From positions 310,001-374,000 of the forward strand of contig NZ_VSFF01000005.1 of NCBI RefSeq assembly GCF_008085905.1: a stretch of DNA of 64,000 nucleotides. Reading direction: 5' to 3'. The stretch comes from Actinomadura syzygii. GTDB taxonomy: Bacteria > Actinomycetota > Actinomycetes > Streptosporangiales > Streptosporangiaceae. How positions within the stretch are numbered: the stretch's first letter is position 1; each line of letters starts with the position of its first letter. The translations under genes were made by a program, and so were the position numbers. Below are positions 26,346-34,982 of this stretch, one piece after another. The notes beneath the pieces were generated by a model that saw only the letters and a list, made by a program, of their open reading frames with translations, searched no databases and was not told the DNA's origin.

Positions 26346-27452
26346 GTGAGTTCCTTCGACCTCTACTCCACGCCTGTCCCGACGGACACGTGGAACGTCC
26401 CCATGGCGGGGGACACCCGCTTCACCTGGGAGTACGACGACGGACGCGACCGGCTGCTGAACCTGTACCAGAAGGGCAAGGACAAGCAGTGGGACGCGCA
26501 GAAGCGCATCGACTGGAGTCTCGAGGTCGACCCGGTCAACATCGCGGGCCTGCCGGAGAACTTCAACCCCCTCTTCGGCTCCGACATCTGGGAGAAGATG
26601 TCGCAGAAGGAGCGCGACGAGTTCGGACGACACCAGGGCTCGTGGCTGTTCAGCCAGTTCCTGCACGGTGAGCAGGGCGCGCTGAACGTGTCGGCGCGCA
26701 TCGTCCAGACCGTCCCGGACCTCGACTCCAAGTTCTACGCCGCCACCCAGACGATGGACGAGGCGCGGCATGTCGAGCTCTACACGAAGTTCGTGCACGA
26801 GAAGATCGGCATGTACTACCCCATCAACCAGGACCTCGCGAAGCTGCTCGCCGAGTCGCTCGAGGACAGCCGCTGGGACCTGCCCTACCTCGGCATGCAG
26901 GTGCTGATCGAGGGCCTCGCCCTCGCCGCGTTCGGCCTGTACCGCGACATGTCGACGAACCCGCTGGTCAAGCAGTTGCTCGCGTATGTCATGCAGGACG
27001 AGGCGCGGCACGTCGCGTTCGGACGGCTGGCGCTCAAGGACTACTACGCCGAGCTCACCGAAAAGGAGCGCGGCGAGCGCGAGGAGTTCGTCGTCGAGGG
27101 CTGCTATCTGATGCGCGACCGTTTCAAGGGGCGCGAGGTCTTCGAACAGCTCGACCTGCCCGTCGAGAAGTGCATGGAATTCGTCGACAACTCGGAAATG
27201 TATTCGCTGTACCAGTCGCTGCTGTTCAGCCGGATCGTCCCGTGCGTCCGGGACGTGGGACTCTGGGGCGACAAGGTGCAGGCCGCGTACGCGGACATGG
27301 GCGTCCTCGGCAACGCCAAGGCCGATCTCGAAGTGCTCATGAAGCAGGACGAGGAGATCGCCGAAAAGGTCGACGAGGAGCGCTACGCGGCCGAGCTCGC
27401 CGCGCGCAAGGACGAGGTCGGCGAGGCCATCACCCTCGGGACGGGCGAATAG
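26346..27452 (+). CDS. Ferritin-like diiron-carboxylate protein (R2-like)
   Basis: This 368-aa helical protein has a full set of diiron ligands in the order used by ribonucleotide reductase R2 and related oxygenases: Glu109 (HGEQGAL), Glu139 with His142 (DEARH), Glu189 (IEGLALA), and Glu219 with His222 (DEARH). The doubled DEARH motif is conspicuous. It lacks the R1-partner tail of class I R2, so it is better seen as an R2-like oxidase or oxygenase acting on an unknown, perhaps lipid, substrate. The GTG at 26346 follows GGAGGAGGG. A palindromic site lies upstream and a terminator-like hairpin downstream. Confidence 0.88.
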   Translation: MSSFDLYSTPVPTDTWNVPMAGDTRFTWEYDDGRDRLLNLYQKGKDKQWDAQKRIDWSLEVDPVNIAGLPENFNPLFGSDIWEKMSQKERDEFGRHQGSWLFSQFLHGEQGALNVSARIVQTVPDLDSKFYAATQTMDEARHVELYTKFVHEKIGMYYPINQDLAKLLAESLEDSRWDLPYLGMQVLIEGLALAAFGLYRDMSTNPLVKQLLAYVMQDEARHVAFGRLALKDYYAELTEKERGEREEFVVEGCYLMRDRFKGREVFEQLDLPVEKCMEFVDNSEMYSLYQSLLFSRIVPCVRDVGLWGDKVQAAYADMGVLGNAKADLEVLMKQDEEIAEKVDEERYAAELAARKDEVGEAITLGTGE

Positions 27453-27522
27453 CCGGTCCCGACCGACCCGTCCCGCCCGACCCGTCCCGCCCGGCCCGTT
27501 CGGAGCGGTCGACGTCCGAAAC

Positions 27523-27547
27523 CGGGGCGCCCTTCCGGGGTGCCCCG
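27523..27547 (+). terminator. Terminator-like hairpin after the diiron gene
   Basis: A 10-bp GC stem with one G-T pair (27523-27532 with 27538-27547) and a 5-nt loop, followed by a weak CTTCG tail. Confidence 0.55.
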
Positions 27548-27736
27548 CTTCGCGTCTCGGGGTAATTGCCGCCTGTCTTGAAGTAGATCTATCCCGCGTT
27601 TGCCAATCGCTTCTTCAATCGACGGTGCGGGCCTTCGGTCTGTACTAGCGTCCCCCGTCGACGGTGCGCCGGAAATGAGAGCCGCGCAGGCGCGCACCGC
27701 ACGTGCCGCACCAATCCGAACCCCGGGGGAAAAAGA

Positions 27737-28792
27737 ATGAAGCGACCCGCCAGAAGCCTGCTCAGCGTCTCCGTCCTCGCACCCGTCCTCGCACCCGCCG
27801 TCGCGGTCGCCGCGATCGCCGCCGCCCCGGTCGCCGCCGTCGCGGAGGCCGCGCCGCCCGCGCCGGCCGGACCGTCCACCACGCTGCTCCAGGCCGCCGC
27901 GCCCGCCGCCGCGCCCGCCACCGCTCCGCTCCCCGCCCAGGTGACCGGCCCCGCCGGACGCACCGCCCAGCAGGTCACCGGCGCAGTCGACCGCGCCCTC
28001 CGCGCCGCGTCCAGGACGCCGAGCCCGGGTTCCGGGTCCGCCACGCCAGGTCGCCGGTCCGCGTCCAACGCGCCGGGCCTGCGTTCGACGTCGAGTGCGC
28101 CGGGGCTGGGCTCGGTGTCCGGTCGGCCGTGCATGCTGAGCCCGCGCAAGGTCGTCAAGAAGCGCACGGGAGCGCAGCTCCCGCGTACCTCGCTGCCGTC
28201 CGCCGCGAAGGGGTCGTTGAAGGGGGTTCCGCAGGGCCACTGCATCGCCGCGGGCCGCCGCGCGGCGACGCCCCGCAAGCCCGCCCCGGCCGACCCGGTC
28301 ACCCGCGTCTCGAACGCGTTGCTCAAGGACGCGGGCAAGGTCGGCGGCAAGCTGAACGCCAGCCGCCTCGGCGGGCTCCCGGGCGTGAAGTCGCTGCCGG
28401 GCCGGCGCGGCGCCGGGACGTCCCGAAGCGAGCGCCGCGCCGGGTCGCCGCTGAGCCTGCCCGTGCCGGTGCCGAACGCCGTGTCCGCGCTCGGCGGCGT
28501 GAACCCCGGCGGGCTGCGGCTCGGCTCGGCGCTGTCCCCGTCCACGAACCGGATCGCGCGGCCGCACCCGCGGCCCCGGCCCCGCCGCAAGCCGCGGCAC
28601 GGCGACGTCCTCGGCCAGGCGAACGGCGTGGTCAACGGGGTCGGCAACGCCGTCACCCAGTCCGCCGGCGGCGCCGGCGTGGGCGGGGTGCTGCGGCCGC
28701 ACGGCCGCGCCGGGAAGTCGGACGGCGGCCCGCTGTCCCTGACGGACGCCGCCACCGGGATCACGGTGCGCGGCCTTCCCGGGGTCCGCTGA
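27737..28792 (+). CDS. Secreted low-complexity protein of unknown function
   Basis: This 351-aa protein has a Sec signal peptide (MKRPARSLLSVSVLAPVLAP, then Ala-rich to about residue 39). The mature part is rich in Ala, Pro, Ser, Gly and Arg, with no recognisable domain. Two cysteines (in GRPCMLS and GHCIAAG) may form a disulfide. Repeated short phrases such as APGLRSTSSAPGLGS and GVVNGVGNAV suggest an extended, disordered wall or matrix protein. GGGGGAAAAAG precedes the ATG. It is a single-gene unit with a strong terminator at 28819-28860. Confidence 0.72.
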   Translation: MKRPARSLLSVSVLAPVLAPAVAVAAIAAAPVAAVAEAAPPAPAGPSTTLLQAAAPAAAPATAPLPAQVTGPAGRTAQQVTGAVDRALRAASRTPSPGSGSATPGRRSASNAPGLRSTSSAPGLGSVSGRPCMLSPRKVVKKRTGAQLPRTSLPSAAKGSLKGVPQGHCIAAGRRAATPRKPAPADPVTRVSNALLKDAGKVGGKLNASRLGGLPGVKSLPGRRGAGTSRSERRAGSPLSLPVPVPNAVSALGGVNPGGLRLGSALSPSTNRIARPHPRPRPRRKPRHGDVLGQANGVVNGVGNAVTQSAGGAGVGGVLRPHGRAGKSDGGPLSLTDAATGITVRGLPGVR

Positions 28793-28818
28793 CCGGACTC
28801 CACCCGATCACCCGAAAC

Positions 28819-28860
28819 GGGGCGTTCCCGGCCTTCACGGTCGCCGGGAACGCCCCTTTC
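28819..28860 (+). terminator. Strong Rho-independent terminator
   Basis: A perfect 13-bp stem pairs 28819-28831 with 28844-28856 around a 12-nt loop and is followed by TTTC. It ends the secreted-protein gene. Confidence 0.85.
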
Positions 28861-29270
28861 GCTTGCCGCAAGGTGCTTGTTATATGCCCGTGATCGCGCC
28901 TATACGGCCAGTAAAGTTGATCTACTAAAATGGTCACTGTCCGAAGTGGATCAGCTTCGCAGGGCAAAAGGTGAGGTGACAAACCCCACAAACCAGGGCC
29001 CTGCGGCTTGATTCACGCGGGACGCAACGTACGGTCATGGACTTGTGCGGCGTCGTCAGTGACCGAAGTGAAGATGCCTAACAGAAGATGCCTTCCGCCG
29101 CACCTGCCGGACGCCTGAACCGCGATGAAGCGGAGCGCCTTGATGATCGGCGCGGAGGCGGGTCGACGAACCCGCGGGCGGTGGGGGATTCGGGGACGCG
29201 AAAGGTCGCCTGAACACGCCGCGAACATGCCGGGCGTCCGGGGTCCTGTCCCCTAACAAAGGACTCCTCT
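28861..29270 (+). other. Long leader region upstream of the RlpA-like gene, with several inverted repeats
   Basis: About 410 bp without a gene. The start is AT-rich (TATATGCCCG, AAGTTGATCTACTAAAATGG), suggesting a promoter. Inverted repeats are at 28918-28926/28945-28953 (8 of 9 bases), 29045-29052/29096-29103 (perfect 8 bp) and 29158-29163/29170-29175 (perfect 6 bp, 6-nt loop). GAAGATGCC occurs twice near 29070-29092. A structured leader RNA is plausible. Cyclic-di-AMP riboswitches precede many actinobacterial wall-remodelling genes, but I could not find that motif's conserved segments. Confidence 0.4.
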
Positions 29271-29900
29271 GTGGGTAGCCCTGTTCGACGTCTTCTTCGC
29301 GCGCGCCTGCGCGCCGTACTGATCGTCTCGGGCGCAGCCGCCGCCGTTCTCGCGGTGGGGGCGTTCGTCCTGGTCAAGACCGACCGTCCGGCGAACTCCG
29401 CCGCCGCCGCGCAGGCGGTGCCGCCGACATCGCTGGGAGACGAGCCGCGGGCCGAGCCTTCCCGGGCGAGCCGGGGCGGGCCGCGGTCTCCGGAACCGGA
29501 ACCGTCATCGTCGTCTCCGGCTCCGAAGAAGACGAAGCCAGCCAAGTCCGAGCCCGACAGCACGGCCGCCGAATTGGCCGCACCCAAGAAGAAGCAGCAA
29601 TACAAGGTCGTCCGGTCCGGCACGTGCCAGGCGTCCTATTACTGGGAGGGGCAGATGACCGCCAGCGGCGAGTCATTCGACCCCAGCGAGCTGACCGCCG
29701 CGCACAAGACGCTGCCGATGGGCACCAAAGTGCGCGTGACCAACAAGAACAACGGGCGGTCGGTCATCGTCCGGATCAACGATCGCGGCCCGTACGCGGG
29801 CGGACGCTGCCTGGACCTGTCCAAGGCCGCGATGCAGAAGGTCGGCGGCACCGGATCGGGCGTGATCCCCGTCCGGTACCAGGTTCTGTCGCGCGACTGA
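29271..29900 (+). CDS. Secreted RlpA-like double-psi beta-barrel protein
   Basis: This 209-aa protein has an N-terminal signal anchor (VLIVSGAAAAVLAVGAFVLV). A Pro/Ser/Lys-rich linker follows (about 45-110), then a C-terminal RlpA-like double-psi beta-barrel (about 113-207). Key motifs are QMTASGESFDPSELTAAH, LPMGTKVRVTN and the catalytic-site INDRGPYAGGRCLDLS. RlpA proteins bind or cleave peptidoglycan glycan strands, and the Asp in NDRGPY is the one needed in lytic members. Two cysteines (SGTCQAS and GGRCLD) could pair. The GTG at 29271 follows AAAGGA. The long leader upstream suggests post-transcriptional control. Confidence 0.9.
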   Translation: MGSPVRRLLRARLRAVLIVSGAAAAVLAVGAFVLVKTDRPANSAAAAQAVPPTSLGDEPRAEPSRASRGGPRSPEPEPSSSSPAPKKTKPAKSEPDSTAAELAAPKKKQQYKVVRSGTCQASYYWEGQMTASGESFDPSELTAAHKTLPMGTKVRVTNKNNGRSVIVRINDRGPYAGGRCLDLSKAAMQKVGGTGSGVIPVRYQVLSRD

Positions 29901-29962
29901 CCGAATATTGTCACCTCCCCGCCCGGCGGGTGTCCGAGCATGCCCACCGGGTGGGGAGGGGA

Positions 29963-30958
29963 TCAGTGCGGGTGACCGGCGCCGCTGATCGCCGCCGTGG
30001 AATCCGATCCGACCGCCGGGACCTCGCCGGTCGGCGGGTCGGCCGAAGTGGCGCTTGACCAGGCGCCGTGCCCGTCCTGCGCCGGACGCGCCTCCGCGCC
30101 CGGCTCGGCGCCCGCCTCGGGCAGCGCGAGGCGGTCGCGGAACCAGTCGGTGAGGACGCCGTCCACCCGGACCGCCTCGGTGATCGGCGGGCGGGCCTCC
30201 GTGCCCGGCTCGGCCGCCAGCGCGTGCCCCATGCGGAACGTGGCGGACTCGACCGGCCCCGTCTCGTGGCGGCGCAGCACGTCGCGCAGGGACGTGATCT
30301 CCCGCGCGGGGACGACCCTGTCCTTGGCGCCGCCGATGAGGAGGGTCGCGATCTCGCGTCCGGCGAGGGCGGCGGCCGCGGCGCCGAGGTCGAGGCGGTC
30401 GGCGAGGGCGGCGGCCTGCTCCGTCCAGGACCGGTCGCGGCCGGACCGCTTCTCCACCGCCCGCGCGGCCCGCGCCGGCGCGACGACGGGCGCGACGAGC
30501 GCGAGCGAGGTCACCGGGACGGCGCCGCGGGCCGCGGCCAGCAGCGCGGCGGCGCCGCCCGCGCTGAACCCCGCCAGCGCGACGGGGCCGTCCGGGATCC
30601 CGAGCCGCTGGCGGACGTCCGCGAGAATGTCCGGAAGGCGCTCGGCGGCGCCCTCGACCGCCGCGCAGTACGCCTCGATCGTCGCCGTCTCCAGGATCGC
30701 GCCGGAGCCGAGCCCGGCGGACGGCTGCCCGGAAGCCCGTCCGGGCAGGTCGAGGTAGACGCGCCACACCGGCACGCCGGTCATCGGCATCGCCGCGGCC
30801 AGCGCGCTCGCCGTGCGGGGCGGGTCGAATCCGGGCCAGGCCACGAGCAGCCGGACCGGGCCGGACGGCGCCGCGTCGACGGCGGTCGGCGGCAGCGCGA
30901 CGTAGGCGTCGCCCGCGGCGGTTCCGTGGACGGGATGGTTGTGATCGTCGCCGCTCAT
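29963..30958 (-). CDS. Alpha/beta hydrolase (prolyl-oligopeptidase-like)
   Basis: This 331-aa soluble protein has the nucleophile elbow GFSAGGAAALLAA, an acid Asp in GGAKDRVVP and a His in FRMGHALA, in the order of the alpha/beta-hydrolase triad. The hydrolysed bond is unknown; the fold fits an esterase or dienelactone-hydrolase-like enzyme. The C-terminal ~45 residues are Ala/Glu/Pro rich and probably disordered. ATG 30958 follows CAGGAG; the 96 extra codons upstream look non-coding. It is convergent with the RlpA-like gene. Confidence 0.85.
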   Translation of the reverse strand: MSGDDHNHPVHGTAAGDAYVALPPTAVDAAPSGPVRLLVAWPGFDPPRTASALAAAMPMTGVPVWRVYLDLPGRASGQPSAGLGSGAILETATIEAYCAAVEGAAERLPDILADVRQRLGIPDGPVALAGFSAGGAAALLAAARGAVPVTSLALVAPVVAPARAARAVEKRSGRDRSWTEQAAALADRLDLGAAAAALAGREIATLLIGGAKDRVVPAREITSLRDVLRRHETGPVESATFRMGHALAAEPGTEARPPITEAVRVDGVLTDWFRDRLALPEAGAEPGAEARPAQDGHGAWSSATSADPPTGEVPAVGSDSTAAISGAGHPH

Positions 30959-31316
30959 TCGGTACTTCAGCTCCTGCGATGCTCGACGGGCGATGCCGGT
31001 CGTGCCGGGAGAGGCGGCGCTCCCCCGCGGCCCCGCGTTGCCCCATGCTGGCAGTGGACGCCAGGCAACACGCCGTGAATCGCCGTCAGTCCCCCGGAAG
31101 AGTGATGAAGAACTCACCTCAGGTGACGCAGATCGCATGCTCGTGTGCATGCCGTTCGGGCGTGTTGGCGATCTTTCCGGTGCCGGGTCGTGCGGGTGAC
31201 CTGTGACATCAACCGCATGCCGGATGCGACGGAACAAATCCGGCACTTGCCGCGTCGTAAGAAGTCGTGGGCGCCGCGGGGGCGCGCCCTCATGAACGTT
31301 CCGTTGAGGAGTGCTC
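30959..31316. other. Intergenic region of about 360 bp
   Basis: Divergent promoter region for the hydrolase and the YkvA gene. An imperfectly spaced pair CCGGAT / ATCCGG lies near 31218-31241. I see no gene, repeat or RNA with confidence. Confidence 0.4.
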
Positions 31317-31679
31317 GTGAACAGGAAGCGAAGCGCGGCGGCTGCCGGACAGGCCTGGCAGATCTACGCCGAGACCCTGCAACCGGACGCTCCCGGTCTC
31401 TGGGAGCGCGTGCGGGCGGTGCCCCGCATGGTGAAGTCGGTCCTACGCGGGCGGTACAAGGGCATGTCCCACGGGACGCTCGGACTGCTCGCCCTGGGCC
31501 TCGTCTACATCATCTCCCCGATCGACGCCATCCCCGACGTGATCCCCATCGCGGGCATCGCCGACGACACGGGTCTCGCGCTCTGGATGCTCGCCGTGTT
31601 GGTGAAGTCCGCCGGTGACTTCGTCACCTGGGAGCGCGGTGGACGTCCCAGGGTCGTCGTAGGCGAACCGATCGACTGA
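31317..31679 (+). CDS. YkvA family (DUF1232) membrane protein
   Basis: This 120-aa protein has the DUF1232 signature (LGLVYIISPIDAIPDVIPIAGIADDTGL) in which a short membrane helix is followed by PIDxIPD. Its function is unknown, with a membrane-associated role suggested for the family. GAGGA lies 6 nt before GTG 31317; an in-frame GTG at 31311 is too close to that site. A strong bidirectional terminator follows. Confidence 0.9.
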   Translation: MNRKRSAAAAGQAWQIYAETLQPDAPGLWERVRAVPRMVKSVLRGRYKGMSHGTLGLLALGLVYIISPIDAIPDVIPIAGIADDTGLALWMLAVLVKSAGDFVTWERGGRPRVVVGEPID

Positions 31680-31693
31680 CCCCATCCTCGTTG

Positions 31694-31738
31694 AAGCGAA
31701 GGCGAGACCAGTAGGCGTACTGGTCTCGCCTTTCGCTT
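31694..31738. terminator. Bidirectional terminator between YkvA and IclR genes
   Basis: A 13-bp core stem pairs 31701-31713 with 31718-31730 around a 4-nt loop. Flanking AAGCGAA and TTTCGCTT extend it with one bulge and supply A- and T-rich tails on each side. Confidence 0.9.
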
Positions 31739-31751
31739 TGGCCCGCGGTGT

Positions 31752-32498
31752 CTAGGTGGGCGGGCTCAGTTCCTTGGCGAAGCGGGCGGCGGCGTCCCGC
31801 ATGATGGGCACGACGTTGGGGACGGCCTCCCGCGTCATCCGCCCGGACGGTCCCGACACGGATATCGCGGTAAGCGCCGGTGCACCGTGCAGAGGTACGG
31901 CCACGCAGCGGACACCGATTTCTTGTTCCTCGTCGTCCAGCGCGTAGCCCTGCTCCCGGATGAGTTCCAGTTCCTTGAGCAGCGCGTCCGGGTCGGTGAG
32001 GGTTTTCGGGGTGTGCGCGTCCATGCCCGTACGGTCGAGGATCTCGCGGACCTTCTGGTCTGGCAGTTGCGACAGCAGCGCCTTGCCGACACCCGTGCAG
32101 TGCGGCTGGACGCGCCGTCCCACTTCGGTGAACATCCGCATGGAGTGCTTGGACGGCGCCTGCGCCACGTACACGGCACGGTCGCCCTCCAGGACGGCCA
32201 TGTTCGCCGTCTCGCCGACCTCGTCCACGAGCCGGGCCAGCACCGGACGCGCCCACGTGCCGAGCAGCCGCCCCGCGCCCTCGCCGAGCCGGACGAGCCG
32301 CGGCCCGAGCGCGTACCGCTTGGACGGCTCCTGGCGCACGTAGCCCTGGTTCACCAGCGTCCGCATCAGCCGGTAGATCGTCGGCATCGGCAGGCCGGAG
32401 ACCTCCGTCAGCTCCGACAGCGCCATCTCGCCGCCCGCGTCCGCCAGATGCTCCAGCAGCTCGAACGCCCGCTCCAGCGACCGCACGGCCTCCGCCAC
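31752..32498 (-). CDS. IclR-family transcriptional regulator
   Basis: This 248-aa protein is a typical IclR: an N-terminal winged helix (about 5-65, AVRSLERAFELLEHLADAGG and GLPMPTIYRLMRTLVNQGYV) and a GAF-like ligand domain (about 80-245) with GETANMAVLEGD, HCTGVGKALLSQL and GVRCVAVPLHG. Effectors of the family are small organic acids such as glyoxylate or aromatic acids; the ligand here is unknown. The GTG start at 32498 follows GAGGAG. The divergent neighbour is the cysteine-rich surface protein, 197 bp away. Confidence 0.95.
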   Translation of the reverse strand: MAEAVRSLERAFELLEHLADAGGEMALSELTEVSGLPMPTIYRLMRTLVNQGYVRQEPSKRYALGPRLVRLGEGAGRLLGTWARPVLARLVDEVGETANMAVLEGDRAVYVAQAPSKHSMRMFTEVGRRVQPHCTGVGKALLSQLPDQKVREILDRTGMDAHTPKTLTDPDALLKELELIREQGYALDDEEQEIGVRCVAVPLHGAPALTAISVSGPSGRMTREAVPNVVPIMRDAAARFAKELSPPT

Positions 32499-32695
32499 CG
32501 GCGTCTCCTCTCCTCAAGATCCCCCCGATCCACCCGATTCTACGGAGGATCGATTTCGCTGTGCGAAAGAAATCGCCTCCACGGGGTGATGGACGTTACT
32601 CGCGGCCGTGACGGGGCTATAACTGTCGGTAGACGGCGCACTTCCGCCGCCCCCCGGCAGGAACAACGACAGAGCAGAGACGCTAGGGGGACGGG

Positions 32696-34315
32696 GTGCG
32701 AACGTCGCGCCGAAGAACACGCTGGTGTGCGATCGCGGCCGGTGGCGCCATCACGGTGCCGTCGCTCGCGCTCGCCGGTCCCGCCGCCGGGGCCGCGGCG
32801 AACCGTCCGCAGGACGTGCGGCTGGTCATGGACATCACGACCGCCGGTGGCAGCGGGTCCGGGGCGTCCTACCCGTTGACGTACACCGTCCGGCTGCGTG
32901 CCGACGGTGGGACGGCGCGCGGCGTGGTGCTGCAGTTGATGGCCGACCGTCCGATGGAGTGGGCCGCGTACTCGTCTGGATGCGCCCAGTACGGACAGCA
33001 AGTGCGATGCGAACTGGGGGCTCTCGGCAGGACGCAGGTCACGCGGGCGGGGACCGTCCGGGTTCCGAGCTCCGCCATCACCGGACCGTCGGCGCGGCCG
33101 CTCAACGTCTACGCGATCGGGAGCGCCGCCAACACACCGCGCCGGACGATCCGCGCGGTGGTCGGTTTCCCTGGCACGGGGTCCGGTGCGGTGAACGCCC
33201 GTCCGGGCCCGAAGAGCCCGAAGAGCACGAGCCCGAAGAGCACGAGCCCGAAGAGCACGGGCCCGATGGGCCACAAGAGCCCGAAGCGCGGGCCCTGCCG
33301 GAACAGTCCGGTCGACGACTCTCCTTGCCAGACGAGTAAGTCCGGCAGCGTCAGGCCGAGCCCGAGGAACGGCACGTCTTCGCCTGCATGCGCAAGAGAC
33401 AAAGCCTGTTCAACAGCGAGTGCACCCGGTCCGAGCCCGACCGCTTCTTGTGAGAGGTCCTGCGCCACTGAAACACCGAGCGGCGGCAAGCCGAGGCCGC
33501 GCGGTTCCTTCCCGCATGCCAAGCCGTGCAAGACGCCGTGTTCGGCCGGGACGTCGAATGGCGCTACGCCAAGCCCACGCGGCTCGTTGAACACTCCAGA
33601 CCAGCCCTCACTCTCGCTGAAGCCCTCGTTGGATCAGCCGTCGTCCTCCGGCAAGTCGTGCAAGAGCGGCGTGACAAAGAGACCCTGCCACGAGGGCACA
33701 CCCAGTGCAGGTGTGCCGAAACCGCGCGGTCAGGCCGGTTCTGATGGGCAGCCCACCCACGACCCAGGTTGGGGCGACGAAACGCAGCCCGAGCCCCCCG
33801 TGGTCGAAGGCGCGAAGCCGTCGCCTCGGAAGACCCGCGCGCCCCACGGCGAGAAGAACTCCGGGACGCCCACGGTGAAGGTGTGCAAGAAGCACACTGG
33901 GTGCGTCGACAACCCGTGGCCCTACGGAGCGGCTGGGACGGACGGGAACGAGACCGCCCATGGGGCGCCCGCGCCGTCGATGCCGGAGGCGCCTCCCTTC
34001 CCGACCGCGCCCGCGATGCCCGCCGCGCCGTCGCTGCCGCCGCCGCCGAACGGCATCGTCCTGCCGTCGCTGGCGGGGACCGATCCGCGTCAGGCGGAGG
34101 GGGCCGGGGAGAGCCGGATGACGCTGATGTCCCCGGTGGGCGCGAACGAGGACGACGAGACCGACTGGGCCGTCGTCATCGGCATAGCGCTCGTGGCCGA
34201 GGTCGCGTTGCTCTGGGGTGCGGCCTGTGTGGCGCTCTGGCGACGCAGGATCGCGCTCGAACGCATGGGCGCTGCGCCCCGCACGGGCGGCGGGGACGGC
34301 CCGGCGGCGGGCTGA
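32696..34315 (+). CDS. Secreted, membrane-anchored surface protein with a Cys/Pro/Ser-rich repetitive stalk
   Basis: This 539-aa protein has a signal peptide (to ~residue 34), a beta-rich head (about 38-155) ending with VVGFPGTGSG, and a long stalk (about 165-440). A single membrane helix with a basic tail ends it (VVIGIALVAEVALLWGAACVALWRRR). The stalk begins with tandem SPKST units and continues with imperfect ~30-residue repeats such as CERSCATETPSGGKPRPRGS and PCHEGTPSAGVPKPRGQ. Each repeat carries two cysteines, so disulfide pairs probably stiffen or cross-link it. I know no family with this layout. GTG 32696 follows an AGGGGGACGGG site. Confidence 0.78.
   Translation: MRTSRRRTRWCAIAAGGAITVPSLALAGPAAGAAANRPQDVRLVMDITTAGGSGSGASYPLTYTVRLRADGGTARGVVLQLMADRPMEWAAYSSGCAQYGQQVRCELGALGRTQVTRAGTVRVPSSAITGPSARPLNVYAIGSAANTPRRTIRAVVGFPGTGSGAVNARPGPKSPKSTSPKSTSPKSTGPMGHKSPKRGPCRNSPVDDSPCQTSKSGSVRPSPRNGTSSPACARDKACSTASAPGPSPTASCERSCATETPSGGKPRPRGSFPHAKPCKTPCSAGTSNGATPSPRGSLNTPDQPSLSLKPSLDQPSSSGKSCKSGVTKRPCHEGTPSAGVPKPRGQAGSDGQPTHDPGWGDETQPEPPVVEGAKPSPRKTRAPHGEKNSGTPTVKVCKKHTGCVDNPWPYGAAGTDGNETAHGAPAPSMPEAPPFPTAPAMPAAPSLPPPPNGIVLPSLAGTDPRQAEGAGESRMTLMSPVGANEDDETDWAVVIGIALVAEVALLWGAACVALWRRRIALERMGAAPRTGGGDGPAAG
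33208..33268 (+). repeat. Tandem 15-bp repeats encoding SPKST units
   Basis: The unit AGCCCGAAGAGCACG repeats about three and a half times with almost no change at third positions, so it is a recent expansion inside the stalk-coding region. Confidence 0.9.
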
Positions 34316-34472
34316 CGGCCGCGCTCCGCACCTGATCGGACGACGATCGGAACGGCGGCGCGCGGGTTCGGGGCAGCCCGAAATCCGATGACGATTGTCC
34401 CCGAATCGGCCCTCCTGTCAGTAAGCTGACCCGCTGACGGTAAACGCTGCCGTGACGGACAGGGGATCCGGT

Positions 34473-34715
34473 ATGTCAAACACGACGCTGCAGTGTCCGA
34501 AGTGCGAATCAAAGTTCGACACCCATGAACGGCACGGGGTCGTGATCGAGGAATGCCCGGGATGCAAGGGCGTCTTTCTCGACCGTGGCGAGCTGGAGCA
34601 GTTGATCGACGCGGAAAGCCGCTACCTCGCCGAGCTTCCGGTCGAGGTCAACCCGGAGACGTCGTACCAGGGGCGGCACCGCAGGGGGATCATGCAGCAG
34701 ATCTTCTCCCTCTGA
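34473..34715 (+). CDS. TFIIB-type zinc-ribbon small protein
   Basis: This 80-aa protein has a zf-TFIIB motif: CPKC (residues 8-11) and CPGC about 20 residues on, followed by KGVFLDRGELEQLI. The C-terminal half (YLAELPVEVN, RHRRGIMQQIF) is charged. Such proteins are common in actinomycetes and of unknown function; zinc binding is the only firm prediction. The ATG at 34473 follows AGGGGAT; codons upstream are not needed for the domain. It is a single gene. Confidence 0.9.
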   Translation: MSNTTLQCPKCESKFDTHERHGVVIEECPGCKGVFLDRGELEQLIDAESRYLAELPVEVNPETSYQGRHRRGIMQQIFSL

Positions 34716-34982
34716 CGACGGTTCCGGGCACGGTCGGTGACGGCCGGTGCGCCCCGGCGTTAAACCGGTGTCGAACGGCAATTCTCTTGTCACGGGGGTG
34801 ACAAACCGGGCATTGCCGAATGTGACCGGCGGCCGATACCGCGTCCTGACTACCATCCGGTAGCTTGACGGGCGTCGCCGGTCGCCGGGGGCGCCGGTCC
34901 GGGGCGCCCGGCGGACGCGCCGCGCTCGCCGTCCGGCGCCCGCCCGCTCCCCGGCCGGCCCGTCCCCTCGGGAGAATGATCA

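Noticed and set aside
28861..29270. Cyclic-di-AMP (ydaO) riboswitch before the RlpA-like gene
   Set aside because: The genomic context is right, but I could not find the conserved purine-rich segments of that riboswitch in the leader.
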